Shown here in pieces: positions 37,371-46,782 of a stretch of DNA of 64,000 bases. Source of the DNA: Ophioderma brevispina (lineage: Eukaryota > Echinodermata > Ophiuroidea > Amphilepidida > Ophiodermatidae); contig JAMKCH010014147.1 of NCBI GenBank assembly GCA_023653785.1, forward strand, positions 1 through 64,000, read 5' to 3'. Both the position numbers and the translations under genes were made by a program. The notes below the pieces were generated by a model. It had not been told where the DNA came from. It searched no databases and saw nothing but the letters and a program-made list of their open reading frames with translations. Within the stretch, counting starts at the first letter, position 1; each line of letters begins with the position of its first letter.

Positions 37371-37861
37371 TTTTTATCCCGAGCAGTAACGGAGTACTGA
37401 GACGTGTTTAGTACAGTATAGTAGGCAGATGCGCAAGCAGCACGGGATGATTCAAAAACACTTCTTCTGGGTAATAGATGTAAGACCAATGGAAATGGAT
37501 ACAGTGAAGAAATGAATGTGATCCACAGCCAGTTTTCGTTCATATTTACGTTCTTGGAGTACATTTATGTAAAATCGTCAATAATTTCTGCTATGAATAC
37601 CGAAGACAAATTGCTATCCGGGATTTGAGAAAACTATTAATGGCCTATCCCTGATTTTTTGTCCCTCGACACCCATGCACAAAGTATAGAAGTCGCCACA
37701 AATCCTACGACGTCCATGATTTCTTTTGTAGCATTAACACAAGGGAAATATCAAAAAGTCAATAATAGAGTAATGACCTTTGTGAAATTGACAATATACA
37801 GATAAAATGGAATGGCTTTAGATATGGAATGACAATCAGCTTTGGTTTTCCCTTCTGTTAG

Positions 37862-37991
37862 CTATATGATGAATCTACAGTGTTAAAAACCAAGAAGAAC
37901 GTCCTCATACACGACAAATTAAGAGGTGGAGCTTCAAGCAGTGCTAGTGACAGATCTGTTAGGATCCGCTACCACTGTGATTACTTGCGGG
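37862..37991 (+). CDS. Internal exon candidate, unknown gene
   Basis: A strong acceptor (TTTGGTTTTCCCTTCTGTTAG) precedes a 130-base open segment ending at a weak GTAAAA donor. In phase 0 it reads LYDESTVLKTKKNVLIHDK, then LRGGASSASDRSVRIRYHC and DYLRG. The composition is hydrophilic and protein-like, with a Ser-rich middle. It could follow the phase-0 end of the 31297-31410 candidate. It leaves in phase 1 if the donor is right. The downstream candidate at 39021 has a stop in that phase, so at least one boundary is wrong or they are unrelated. Confidence 0.38.
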
Positions 37992-38688
37992 GTAAAAGAC
38001 TGCACCATTATATACATCACTCTCTATGTAGAGGTTTCTAGTTTAACCATTATCAAAGAAGGATATATTATATATCTTCTTATTATACGATGTACTTTCT
38101 ATCAAATAAATTTCAGAGAGTGTAAAAATGGAGATATAAAAATATTAAATATTTCATATAGTGGTAGTTTTTATTAAAATGATTTTTTCAAAACATTTAC
38201 ATAAAAACAATAGCGAATATGTGACAGGAAACTAGTTTGGTTATGACCTGAGATGCACCTACCTACAATGTGTAGTCCACTTTTACTCGATAAGTGATAG
38301 AGGGTGCTAACAAATTCTTAATAGCAATGTTTGAAATTTAACCCTTTAATTTGTGATGTATGAGGGCGTCCTTTTTCAGCTGTGATTTTGCAGTGCACTA
38401 TCGTCTACCGTGACTGATGAATACACTCCATGAATTCACTGTCAATGACAAAAGCAGTGTTACGATCTATTTTAACCCTTTAGCTCACGTCCTTCATACA
38501 CAAATACAGCTTTACAAACGTATAATGAGCGTGATGACGTCTATGTTCATGTAAACACATGTGATTTCGAGGGGGAAATGGAACATATCTTAACCCCGTT
38601 TTCCTTTTTGCAACTGCACACTCAGAAAACCCCGGTTCCATTATATGGGTTACCCATAACAAACACACGTGTGGTGCATTGCACTTAC

Positions 38689-38782
38689 TCGGTTGCGATT
38701 TCACCACTGCCTGACTTAATGTTGCTACGTTACCCATCCTGGTAAGATTATCAATATCACACCAACCAGAACTTTTTGCCAT
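38689..38782 (-). CDS. Possible first coding exon, unknown gene
   Basis: On the minus strand an ATG in good context (ATCATGG, with A at -3 and G at +4) opens a frame starting MAKSSGWCDIDNLTRMGN, which runs to a consensus donor GTAAGT after 94 bases. The frame also stays open past the donor for 100 codons in total. No upstream promoter element is clear. The opposite strand carries the other exon candidates. Confidence 0.2.
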
Positions 38783-39020
38783 GATCGATTCTTATAAGGG
38801 TTTTACTTGCGATTTTTCTTATAACAGGAGTCGTGGTTTAAGGCGCCAGATATATGCAGGAATTAGAGATAAACTGGATATACGCTTAAATGAATTCAAA
38901 TACTATGAGTAAAGCTACCCATGGGGTGCGCATTATGCCAAGCAATTTTATTTCTTATTCAAGTCTAACTCAGGACTGATTTATTCCCAACGTTCATCCA
39001 TCCACTCTTTTTCTGTCCAG

Positions 39021-39157
39021 ATCAATCTTGCGCAGCACTATGAAGCGAGGCTTTGGGCCGGTGTTGATTCTTGTTTCTTATTTAAAAGAAAAAATATTGG
39101 CTGTGATTTCAACAAGGTTCTCATAAAATTTGGTGTTATAGTTTACGAGAGAGGTTC
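39021..39157 (+). CDS. Possible internal exon, unknown gene
   Basis: A very good acceptor (ACTCTTTTTCTGTCCAG) is followed by 54 open codons to a TAG. The likely donor is GTATGAG after 137 bases. In phase 0 it reads INLAQHYEARLWAGVDSC and later FNKVLIKFGVIVYERG. A second frame is open for 34 codons (STMKRGFGPVLILVSYL), so the correct phase is uncertain. Confidence 0.27.
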
Positions 39158-39279
39158 GTATGAGTGTAAGGGTGTAATAAAATAGAATAAACACTGGAAA
39201 ATTATTTTCAGATGGTTTGTCTTTGTTTTTGTTTGAAATTATATTCGCGAATGCACACTTACATCAAATTTTAATGTAC

Positions 39280-39370
39280 ATGCGTGCATTATAACCCGAT
39301 TTAAATATGCATACGTGCATTATCGGGCATGCATTATTAAAAAATAGAATTTAATAATGCACGCCAGCAC
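39280..39370. repeat. Cluster of TGCATTAT motifs with a hairpin
   Basis: TGCATTAT or its complement occurs five times in 90 bp. GCATGCATTATTAA (39327-39340) pairs with TTAATAATGCACGC (39351-39364) around a 10-base loop. Confidence 0.5.
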
Positions 39371-39639
39371 GCATGCATTGACTTTCCCCTCAAGTGAAAG
39401 CGCTTGAAAAGTTCACTTGCCATGGTAAGCAATAATACCAAGGCCAGAATGTTCATTACCATATAACTCCCAGGTTATGTGGCTTTACGAACAGGGAAAA
39501 TGATAGATTAAGGTTGGTTGGTTGGTTGGTTTAATGGCGCTTTCAGCCGCAGTGGCAATTTGCTCCAAAAGCAATATGAACAGCATATGCCATCACAATC
39601 ACGTCTTCTTCTTTTTCCGCTTCGCAAGGGTGGATGCGT

Positions 39640-40032
39640 TCAAACAATGGACGGGCTTGTTATTAAGGCATCTGTAACAATTGGGACGATCAATGCAGCT
39701 GGCGTTGAATACCAGTGTGTTGGCTGGTTCGATAGAAGGGTTGGACTTTTCACTGGTGACTTCTTCTGCTCGATAGCATCGGTCATGGTCAATGCCTGTA
39801 AACTCTCCTCCCTCTCCTTCGCCTTCTTTGCCCTCCACGCGAGCAAACGCTGTTTATCACGCCTGCGAGTCGAAGCCGTCTTCTTCTTCCTTTTCTTTTC
39901 AGGACCACTCAAGCTGGTATCTCCAAGCTTGACTACTGGTGACGCAGACGTATTTTTATCCATACCTTGTTCAGTTTCCAGTAGCTCTTTGACCGATAGG
40001 TCATTGGTTGAATGGGAAGTTTCCACTATCAA
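39640..40032 (-). CDS. Basic transposon-like ORF fragment
   Basis: A 130-codon minus-strand frame (opposite frames are open too) has an acidic, Ser/Thr-rich N-terminal part. A strongly basic segment follows at residues about 47-75, containing KKRKKKTASTRRRDKQRLL and then WRAKKAKE. The C-terminal part is hydrophobic, Pro-rich and ends at a stop. Basic KKxxSxxRRRD-type segments of this kind occur in ORF1- or gag-like proteins of invertebrate retroelements, and that is the most likely origin. The first residue is a TTG codon, so the real start lies upstream in another frame (GHQKATLW near 40085), implying a frameshift. No zinc knuckle or catalytic domain is visible. Confidence 0.35.
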   Translation of the reverse strand: MIVETSHSTNDLSVKELLETEQGMDKNTSASPVVKLGDTSLSGPEKKRKKKTASTRRRDKQRLLAWRAKKAKEREESLQALTMTDAIEQKKSPVKSPTLLSNQPTHWYSTPAALIVPIVTDALITSPSIV

Positions 40033-40084
40033 AATGATTTTTTTTCTCCTGTGTGTCGAAGCTTCCAGGTGGGAACATCCATAG

Positions 40085-42811
40085 TGTCGCCTTCTGGTGC
40101 CCGTAACGCATTGTTAAGCTGATGGCATAGGCCAGGAACAATAGATGAATGAATCCATATTTATCAGATGAAAGGCAACAGCAAGAAAACACGTGTGAAC
40201 ACTACGAGCTTATGGCAGATTAATGACAGTTTAAAACTCACTCCAGAGTCTATACCGTAAAATAGACATCTTATTTCTATGGTGTTAAAACACGCAATTA
40301 TAAAGCCAGTAGGTCCTACAATTGTCTATTTTAAATTCTGTGGTGTTAATAACCACGATTTGACCTATAAAAATAGATGCGATACACCCAGAACTTAGTG
40401 AATAGTTATCGGCATGCAAATCTAATGCGTATCATCCAATCCGATGGTAAAGTAAGTAAAGTATGACTAATGTGTAATCGCTCGGTTCATGGAACCCTGA
40501 CCATTATATTAAAAAAAGCTAACCTATTATTGAGCGGCAATCATGGAAATTTCAAAAAAAAATAATGATTCGTTTTATTGTCACACTTCCTCTCCCGTGC
40601 TTGTGCTTTTCTGTAGTCAACCGAGGTTGAGAACTCCGAATTTCTAGTTTATTTTTTTGAATGTCATCCAAAATATATCAGAAAAGAGTTCTTAAATGTG
40701 AAGGTATGAACTCTCACATGTGTGCTGCAAAGGGACCTTAGGCAAGTACAATCAATTGTATGTTGATTTTATCCCTAGTCTTCTCAATTAAATGTTGGTT
40801 TATATGCTTTATTCCGTATCTAGGCTTGATTGCTTTCTTTCAATCCGGCCGCATACACCAAGAGCTAAGTGGACTCAATGGTGATTAATGGGTGAGTCCA
40901 CCAAGTCGCACAAGTGCAACAAAAAGCAGGGGAACTAGGTACAATCGCGTTAGTTAATATGTATTTATCTTTTGATGTGTATAAATAATCTATGTGGTTT
41001 ATGGCAGATAAAGCATGAGTAAAACGCTCAGTGGCCCAGCTATGCAATGTGTAAGTAATTACTATGTCCAATCAGTTTTGATGCATGAGACACTGTACCA
41101 GTTTATAAGGCGACGTAGGCAGTAGATGAAGCTCCCAATCGTTTGATAATTGTTTGCCACACCTGTCGTATACTCACCAGATCCGGTCCGGTCTGACTCT
41201 CGCTGTTACGAATCCCAGATCAAAATCTACATTTGTGACCGCATTTAGAAATATAAGGACATGGTGATTCGTGTGTTGGAGGCTCGAGAACTATTTGGAG
41301 GGCCGAGATGGGACCTACAATGATTGGACTGTTTAATGACAAGTTATTGCAAATAAGAGGAGACTATGTTGCAAAATGACAAAGAACCACAATCACCTGT
41401 CATGGCTACTGGTTCCCTCTTGTATGGCATATTCTCATAGTCCTACGTGTAGGTTTTTGTTTGCTCGTATCCCAACAAGTATTGGTAATGCGGACTTTGT
41501 GGTGGATGGTCAGGATTGTTCAGCTAGTGTGCTTAGCCGGGGGCGACCGCGGGTTACAATGATACGGACGTCCTGACATGGGCCGCTGTTGAGATGGGGC
41601 GGATTGGGACCAGGTCAGGGGTTTACACCACCTCTTATTCGACACGACTGCGATGTACATGTACAGTTGTGTGACTCTCTGTACACGGGACCGACGGCTT
41701 AACGTCCCCTCGGAAAGGACGGGGAGTGCTCTTGTCCATTTGCCCAATTCCAAAGTGAAACCATGGATGAAGAGCGGTTGGTAACTCTGTATTTAATCAA
41801 TAGCTGGTAACAGATCCAAATCCAAGAATGGGAGAACCCGAATATAAATCCAGCAGTGCCCACACCCCCCGGGATACGTTGTAGGTGTGTGTAATAGAAA
41901 AAAAGCCTACCTACTTACCTCCCTACTTCTGAGGAGCCTTATTGATTTGTAATTTTAAGCCCATATCAAATAACGACTTTTTTCTATTGAAACTTGAAAC
42001 TGGAGATTCAATGTTCATTATGTCCAACTCATTTAAAGATCGCATTAAAGATTATCCCATAGTTATCTCGCTTGTGCATGAATGTAAACAGTCCTGATGT
42101 GAGCCGAGTAAAGGTTCTAGTCTTATCTTCGTCTCTCTCTCTTTCTCACTGTTGTTCTCTCTCGCATACCTTTATGTAAATAAAGTCCAACATGAACGAC
42201 TGCGTACCGTCGATACCAATTGTGTCAGGAGAGAAGCCCGCGAGAATCGTGTATTCATTTTGAAAACACCGCATGTGCCTCGGTATTTGGTAGGCCTCCC
42301 TTCGCACGTTTTGTATGAATATGTTGATTCTAACAAAAAAGAAATATATTTCATTTGTTTACCTTAATGAAAAAATGACAAGAGTTTATGCACTTTTACA
42401 GAAACCTTGATTCAAACCACTGTACACTCGTATAGTCCTAAACACTATTTATAATTTATATTCGGAAATGGTTAAACCCACACTTACCCGATTCCTTTTA
42501 CAAACCATCAATTCTAGCCAAACTAGTCTGTTTGTGTAAGGTAAGTGGCGGCACAGGATAATTTTGGGGGAGGGAGGGGGGAAGGACAAATGCTAGGGGC
42601 GCAGGTGAATTGAGTATTTTCTTGCAAAAAACAATGGGTAAATTCGCTCAAAGCGCGCGGAAAATTCGACATTCATGGTAAAATCGCCAATATGGCATTT
42701 AAAGATGTGTGATGAAGACATAGATTTGTGAAGTGAAACGATTATCAGGCCTTATTCACTGTTTTATAGCTTGTGTAGATCGTTAACCCTGTCTACCTGA
42801 GCATCTTTTGT
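40085..42811. other. No gene; GC-rich dispersed repeat at 41.5-41.75 kb
   Basis: The stretch 41500-41745 is GC-richer than its flanks and carries words such as GGGCGACCGCGGGTTACAAT and GACGGCTTAACGTCCC. These remind me of a SINE-like interspersed repeat of marine invertebrates, but I cannot name the family. Near 40260-40400 a 40-bp block around AATAGACA and CTGTGGTGTTA is present twice. The rest is unassigned. Confidence 0.35.
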
Positions 42812-43532
42812 AACAAAAAACTCCCGACAGGGGGTGGGGGGTTACCACCCACACCTGTGATTTTCGTTACTGAACACCCGATTCCTGTAAATTTGGTACC
42901 AAAAAAAGGATTAGCATAGAGGTTAGAGTTTCTTCTTCCATTGGTACCAAATATACTAAACTCACCCAGTATGACGTCAACATGACGTCATATGTGAGGA
43001 AAGTGGAAAGTACACGAAAATACTGAATATAGGTGGAATATTGATATTCGCAATATTTAGGATCTCAAACAAAGCCTACTATAGCTTAAAATGATGTCAT
43101 TATATAAAACTATTCATTTCCATCAAGTAGCGTCAAAAACAGCATGAAGTATCTGTTTTTTCCAACCTTGTGGCGAAAATTGGAATTTTCCACTGTGTGT
43201 GTCTATGGAAATGCAGTTTTGCGGCATGCGACTTTATGACGTCTTGTGACGTAAGTGCTAGGCATGTTGGTACTTATTTTGGTATCAAATGGAAAGAGGA
43301 GACATATGCTAATCTATTGGTACCAAAAAAGTGTCTGTGATGTCCTGTGTTGTGTCAGGAGTGTGGTATTCTCTTACGGAGGGGGGGTGGTTACCAACCC
43401 CCCGCTTCGATCCACTTTGGGATCAGGCTGTATCTTACCTATACCACGGTGGATGTTTGTTTTTGGAATAATATAAAAGGAGAGGAAACATGTCAATTGA
43501 CAATTACATTAAATAATTTGGCACCAAAAAGG
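42812..43532. mobile_element. Foldback element, copy 2
   Basis: Same orientation and layout as 36085-36850. Two perfect TGACGTCA octamers lie at 42972-42979 and 42983-42990. The left arm GGTACCAAAAAAAGGATTAGC pairs with GCTAATCTATTGGTACC at 43308-43324. The outer G-rich GGGGGTTACCACCC and GGTTACCAACCCCCC blocks (42836 and 43389) are also inverted. It is non-coding. Confidence 0.65.
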
Positions 43533-43869
43533 GGGTTTTAGCAAGCCGGGGAGGGAAGAAAACCTGAAGGGGGGGTGGGGGGTGCGTCGCACCACTCGGT
43601 AGAGAGGGTTAAAACGCATGAGAATCCTTGTCTATCGTTAATTTAATATCTTAGTCATCCGCATTTTTAACCCCATGAGTCTGATCTCAAAAAAGTATAT
43701 GAATTTGTCGTGATATAATATAGAGAAATATTGTGTCTGGAGGTTATTTCTGGTCTGAGAGTTCATTGGATTCCATAACAACAATTCACAGATCTCACCA
43801 CAAATAAACATATTTCCACCTGAACCTCTACACACCATTTCACCAAAACATAGCTGCAACACTGTTCAT

Positions 43870-44340
43870 GCTAATGCAAAAATATTGCCCCCTTTAAAAA
43901 CCAAAAAACAAAGGGGAGCACTTGAGTCATGAGTAAAAACGGGCCAAAGCCCCTATAAGGGAGGCAAAACGGTCAGCTTTGGGTCTGCGGTGTGTAGTTT
44001 AAATCTTGCTTGCTTGCTGACTTGTTGGCGAAATGCAGTCGGATTGCTGATTTGAATGCTTTGGTGGCAAGGGGGTATTCTGAGGTAGTTCATTCCAGTC
44101 TAGCTATGTTCGTGGAAATAGGACTTTTTGTCACTTCTTTGCGAGGGTATTGGCATATAACTGTTTTGATGACTAGCCGATGATCAGGTGCTGATGGCTC
44201 CGAAAGGGTTCATTTGGGGAGAGGGGTGGGGGTACTTGATACTCCATGAATAAAAACAGGCAGAATTGTCGGATGAGGATGTCGGCCTTGATCTTATTGT
44301 CCGACTCTAATCTACCATTTCTCAAGAGTGAAAACAAGCG
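43870..44340 (-). mobile_element. LINE relic with internal deletion
   Basis: On the minus strand, ESDNKIKADILIRQFC (near 44300-44260) matches the linker that precedes the reverse transcriptase in Jockey/CR1-type LINEs. It is followed within 150 bases by LDWNELPQNTPLATKAFKS and AIRLHF (near 44100-44030), which is the extreme C-terminus. The catalytic domain between them is missing. A 3' tail with TTTTTACTCATGACTC and a GGTTTTTAAAGGGGG stretch completes it to about 43880. Confidence 0.55.
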
Positions 44341-44719
44341 GATTTTTTAAGGCACCAATGTGGGATTCTATTCAACGACACAAAGGATGCTCTAGCATTC
44401 CCACATAAAAAAACAAAAACCAAGACATAGTCCCACCAAAAAACAAACAATTCATATCTGCTATGAATTAAATGGTTTGTAATTATAGGTCCTTCTCCAT
44501 CTTTCTCTCGTTTATTGAAAGCCGTTTGTTGTCTCTGTATTTTCATTTCACACTCGTTTGAGAAACCCTGTTTGTAATGTGTGTGTTATAAAATTAATTA
44601 TACAAGGGGTATTTTAACAAACGTATCCTCCTCCTCGTCGTCCTACTCCTAATCCTCACTCTCATCATCGTCGATCATCATAAATTCACTCATCATCTAG
44701 CCGGTAGATGTCTGAATAG

Positions 44720-44806
44720 TATAATATACTATTAATATATATCTATATATATATATATAATAATATATATATATATAGTTATATAATATATATATATATA
44801 CATATA
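44720..44806. repeat. (TA)n microsatellite, left flank of the PLE
   Basis: Interrupted TA dinucleotide run ending in CATATAG just before the Penelope-like sequence. Confidence 0.9.
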
Positions 44807-44879
44807 GAAAACGGTCCCCAAAAAAAGTCCCCCTCTTGGATGCCCAGGACTTTCATGATAAAAAACTCAGCTTTGCTGG

Positions 44880-45840
44880 GTGTATTCTATCCATGAAATA
44901 ATTGGTGTTTAAGAGAAACATTTTCCCACGTATACAGTCATCATTGTTGAAAGGAATGTTCGTTTTCTAAAACAACAAGCATTGGGTAAAAATTATGTTG
45001 TTTCAAAAGCAGGCAAAAAATCAACCGGAAACAACCGTCAAGATTAAGCTACAGCTGCTGCCCAACGTCGCAGCATCATCCCCCCCCCCCCCCAGAACCC
45101 ACAACAAGAAGATGTCTCGACAAAGGGATAATCAACCTAACAAAACAGGGCTGCAAATGCCGCAACAAGGACCTGTGCCAACTACAAGGAAACTGTTTGA
45201 AACCTAAAATCATCTACAGCGCCGAAGTCAAAGTAGCGAACAGGGACTTAACCAAACTTTACATCGGACTGACGGAACCACCTTTCAAGACTAGATTCAA
45301 CAACCACACGACATCATTCAGAAATGAAAAGCACCAGAACAGCACAGAACTCTCCAAGTACGTGTGGCAGCTCAAGAAGAACAACCAACCCTACGACATC
45401 ACATGGTCAATCGTATCCAGCGCCCGACCGTACTCCAGCGGAATCAAGATATGCGACCTCTGCCTCACCGAGAAGCTGGCTATCATCAATGCCGACAAAC
45501 GCAGACTACTCAACAAGCGACCCGAACTGATATCCAAGTGCCGCCACGAGAACAAATTCTACTTAGCAAACCACTCCAGCATCACCTAGGATAATACGAC
45601 TACCATACCTCTCCGCCGTCCGCAATTTGTCATCTTCCATCTCATGCCGCCCTCTACGACCACCAATTTCTCTCTACAACGTCCGCAACACCGCTATACA
45701 TTCTCCGCATCCACCGAATAAGCAGCCAGTTGTGCGATGATCGCACAAGCGTGAAACTCCGAGTAACAACTACCGTTCCAGCAGGTTCATCAATTTATCT
45801 CGCTCTGCTTTAAGCATTGAGCACTCTGCATGAAGATAGT
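44880..45840 (+). mobile_element. Penelope-like element, 3' half
   Basis: Pieces of the linker are visible in shifting frames (FPRI near 44925, LLPNVAASS near 45060, HNKKM near 45100). They precede the GIY-YIG endonuclease (45113-45589). The untranslated tail follows, with a perfect hairpin TGTGCGA-TGA-TCGCACA at 45731-45747 and TTGAGCACTCT at 45817-45827. The element lies between two TA microsatellites. Its reverse transcriptase is absent, so this is a 5'-truncated copy. Confidence 0.7.
45113..45589 (+). CDS. GIY-YIG endonuclease domain of a Penelope-like element (5' incomplete)
   Basis: The endonuclease would nick target DNA during retrotransposition of the parent element. Before the domain lies a Cys-rich linker, GCKCRNKDLC...GNC (45149-45195), as in Penelope-like proteins. 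The domain follows. IIYSAEV stands in the place of GIY, and LYIGLTE holds the YIG half. A likely catalytic Arg lies in TRFNNH, the Glu in CLTEKLAII, and an Asn in LLNKRPEL. The C-terminus has KCRHENKFYL and stops soon after. From the TTG codon at 45197 it is 130 codons. There is no in-frame ATG at a sensible place, and the frame shifts upstream of 45113. The key residues look intact, but the protein cannot be made whole from this copy. Confidence 0.75.
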   Translation, partial: CLDKGIINLTKQGCKCRNKDLCQLQGNCLKPKIIYSAEVKVANRDLTKLYIGLTEPPFKTRFNNHTTSFRNEKHQNSTELSKYVWQLKKNNQPYDITWSIVSSARPYSSGIKICDLCLTEKLAIINADKRRLLNKRPELISKCRHENKFYLANHSSIT

Positions 45841-45857
45841 CTCCTCGCCTATTATAA

Positions 45858-45879
45858 ATAAATATATAATATATATATA

Positions 45880-45922
<43 letters not shown>

Positions 45923-45941
45923 ATCTATATATATATATATA
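45858..45941. repeat. (TA)n microsatellite, right flank of the PLE
   Basis: Interrupted TA run of about 84 bp that ends directly at AGGGTGTCTCAG. Confidence 0.9.
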
Positions 45942-46600
45942 GGGTGTCTCAGAAAGAACGTTGCCCTCCAAAAACGGCCATTTTTTGCTTACTTAATCAA
46001 TTCTTATCCTTGTTTTAGCTTTATATTATGAAAATATGTACTTTTTTTTAAATATATAGTGAAAACAAGAAAACTCGATTTATTTGAAAAAAATAACTGC
46101 AATGATAGTACTTTTTGCATAGCTCAAAGGCAAAAATATGAATTTGTATACATTGGTAAGCCATAACATCAAAAATGCTTGGTTGCAAATTTGGCCTCAA
46201 TAAAAATTATATTTCAAAATTTAAAGGTCCATGGCCCGATCGCTAATAGCCTCGTCCCCAGAAGCCCCGGATTTTGCCGGAACCGGAAGTGGTCAACATT
46301 TTTGTATCAGAAGAAAGCTACTATTTTTCTCATTTACCCTGTGAAATCTTAGCGCTAAAAGATGTTTGGTTTGGATATTATGAGCAAAAATGTGACCCAT
46401 TTTGGTCGACCAATATTAATTTTACACGGTGCTCTATGGGACTTCAAAAATCACATGTTTACCTCTCACTCCAAAACGGATTCAAATATTGGCGTGAAAC
46501 TTTGCAGATGGAGTTTTGGGGTCAAGGTTATTCAATCAATATGAAAACTTCATATAGTGAAATCGGGCCATCCTCCTTTAATGTGTCCGTTTTAAGCATG
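45941..46600 (+). mobile_element. Possible mariner-like non-autonomous element, left end only
   Basis: Straight after a TA run the sequence reads AGGGTGTCTCAGAAAGAACG, which resembles the terminal repeat of mariner-type transposons at a TA target. No matching inverted end was found downstream. A 113-codon frame at 46274-46615 shows no transposase motif. Confidence 0.3.
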
Positions 46601-46782
46601 TATATTACGTTATAGGCAAATCTAAATTAAGCAAGAGTCTAGACTACTAAAAGATATACTTGGTTATAGGCAAACATACCCTGATCTTGATTAGTCGAAA
46701 TAACCAGGATTACATGCAGTTGTCTAAGTATTGGACACTGACATACATCAAAATGTATATTACGATATGTATATTACGTTAT
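46600..46782 (+). repeat. Repeated 14-mer GTATATTACGTTAT (first three sites)
   Basis: Exact copies lie at 46600-46613 and 46769-46782, with a one-base variant at 46755-46768 directly abutting the second. Further exact copies lie at 47131-47144 (minus), 47920-47933 (plus) and 51136-51149 (minus). The last two agree over 17 bases (TGTATATTACGTTATCC). Confidence 0.7.

Noticed and set aside
39518..40084. 188-codon plus-strand frame
   Set aside because: Its text (Phe and Ser runs) is what the antisense of a Lys/Arg-rich coding stretch gives; the minus frame is the better candidate.
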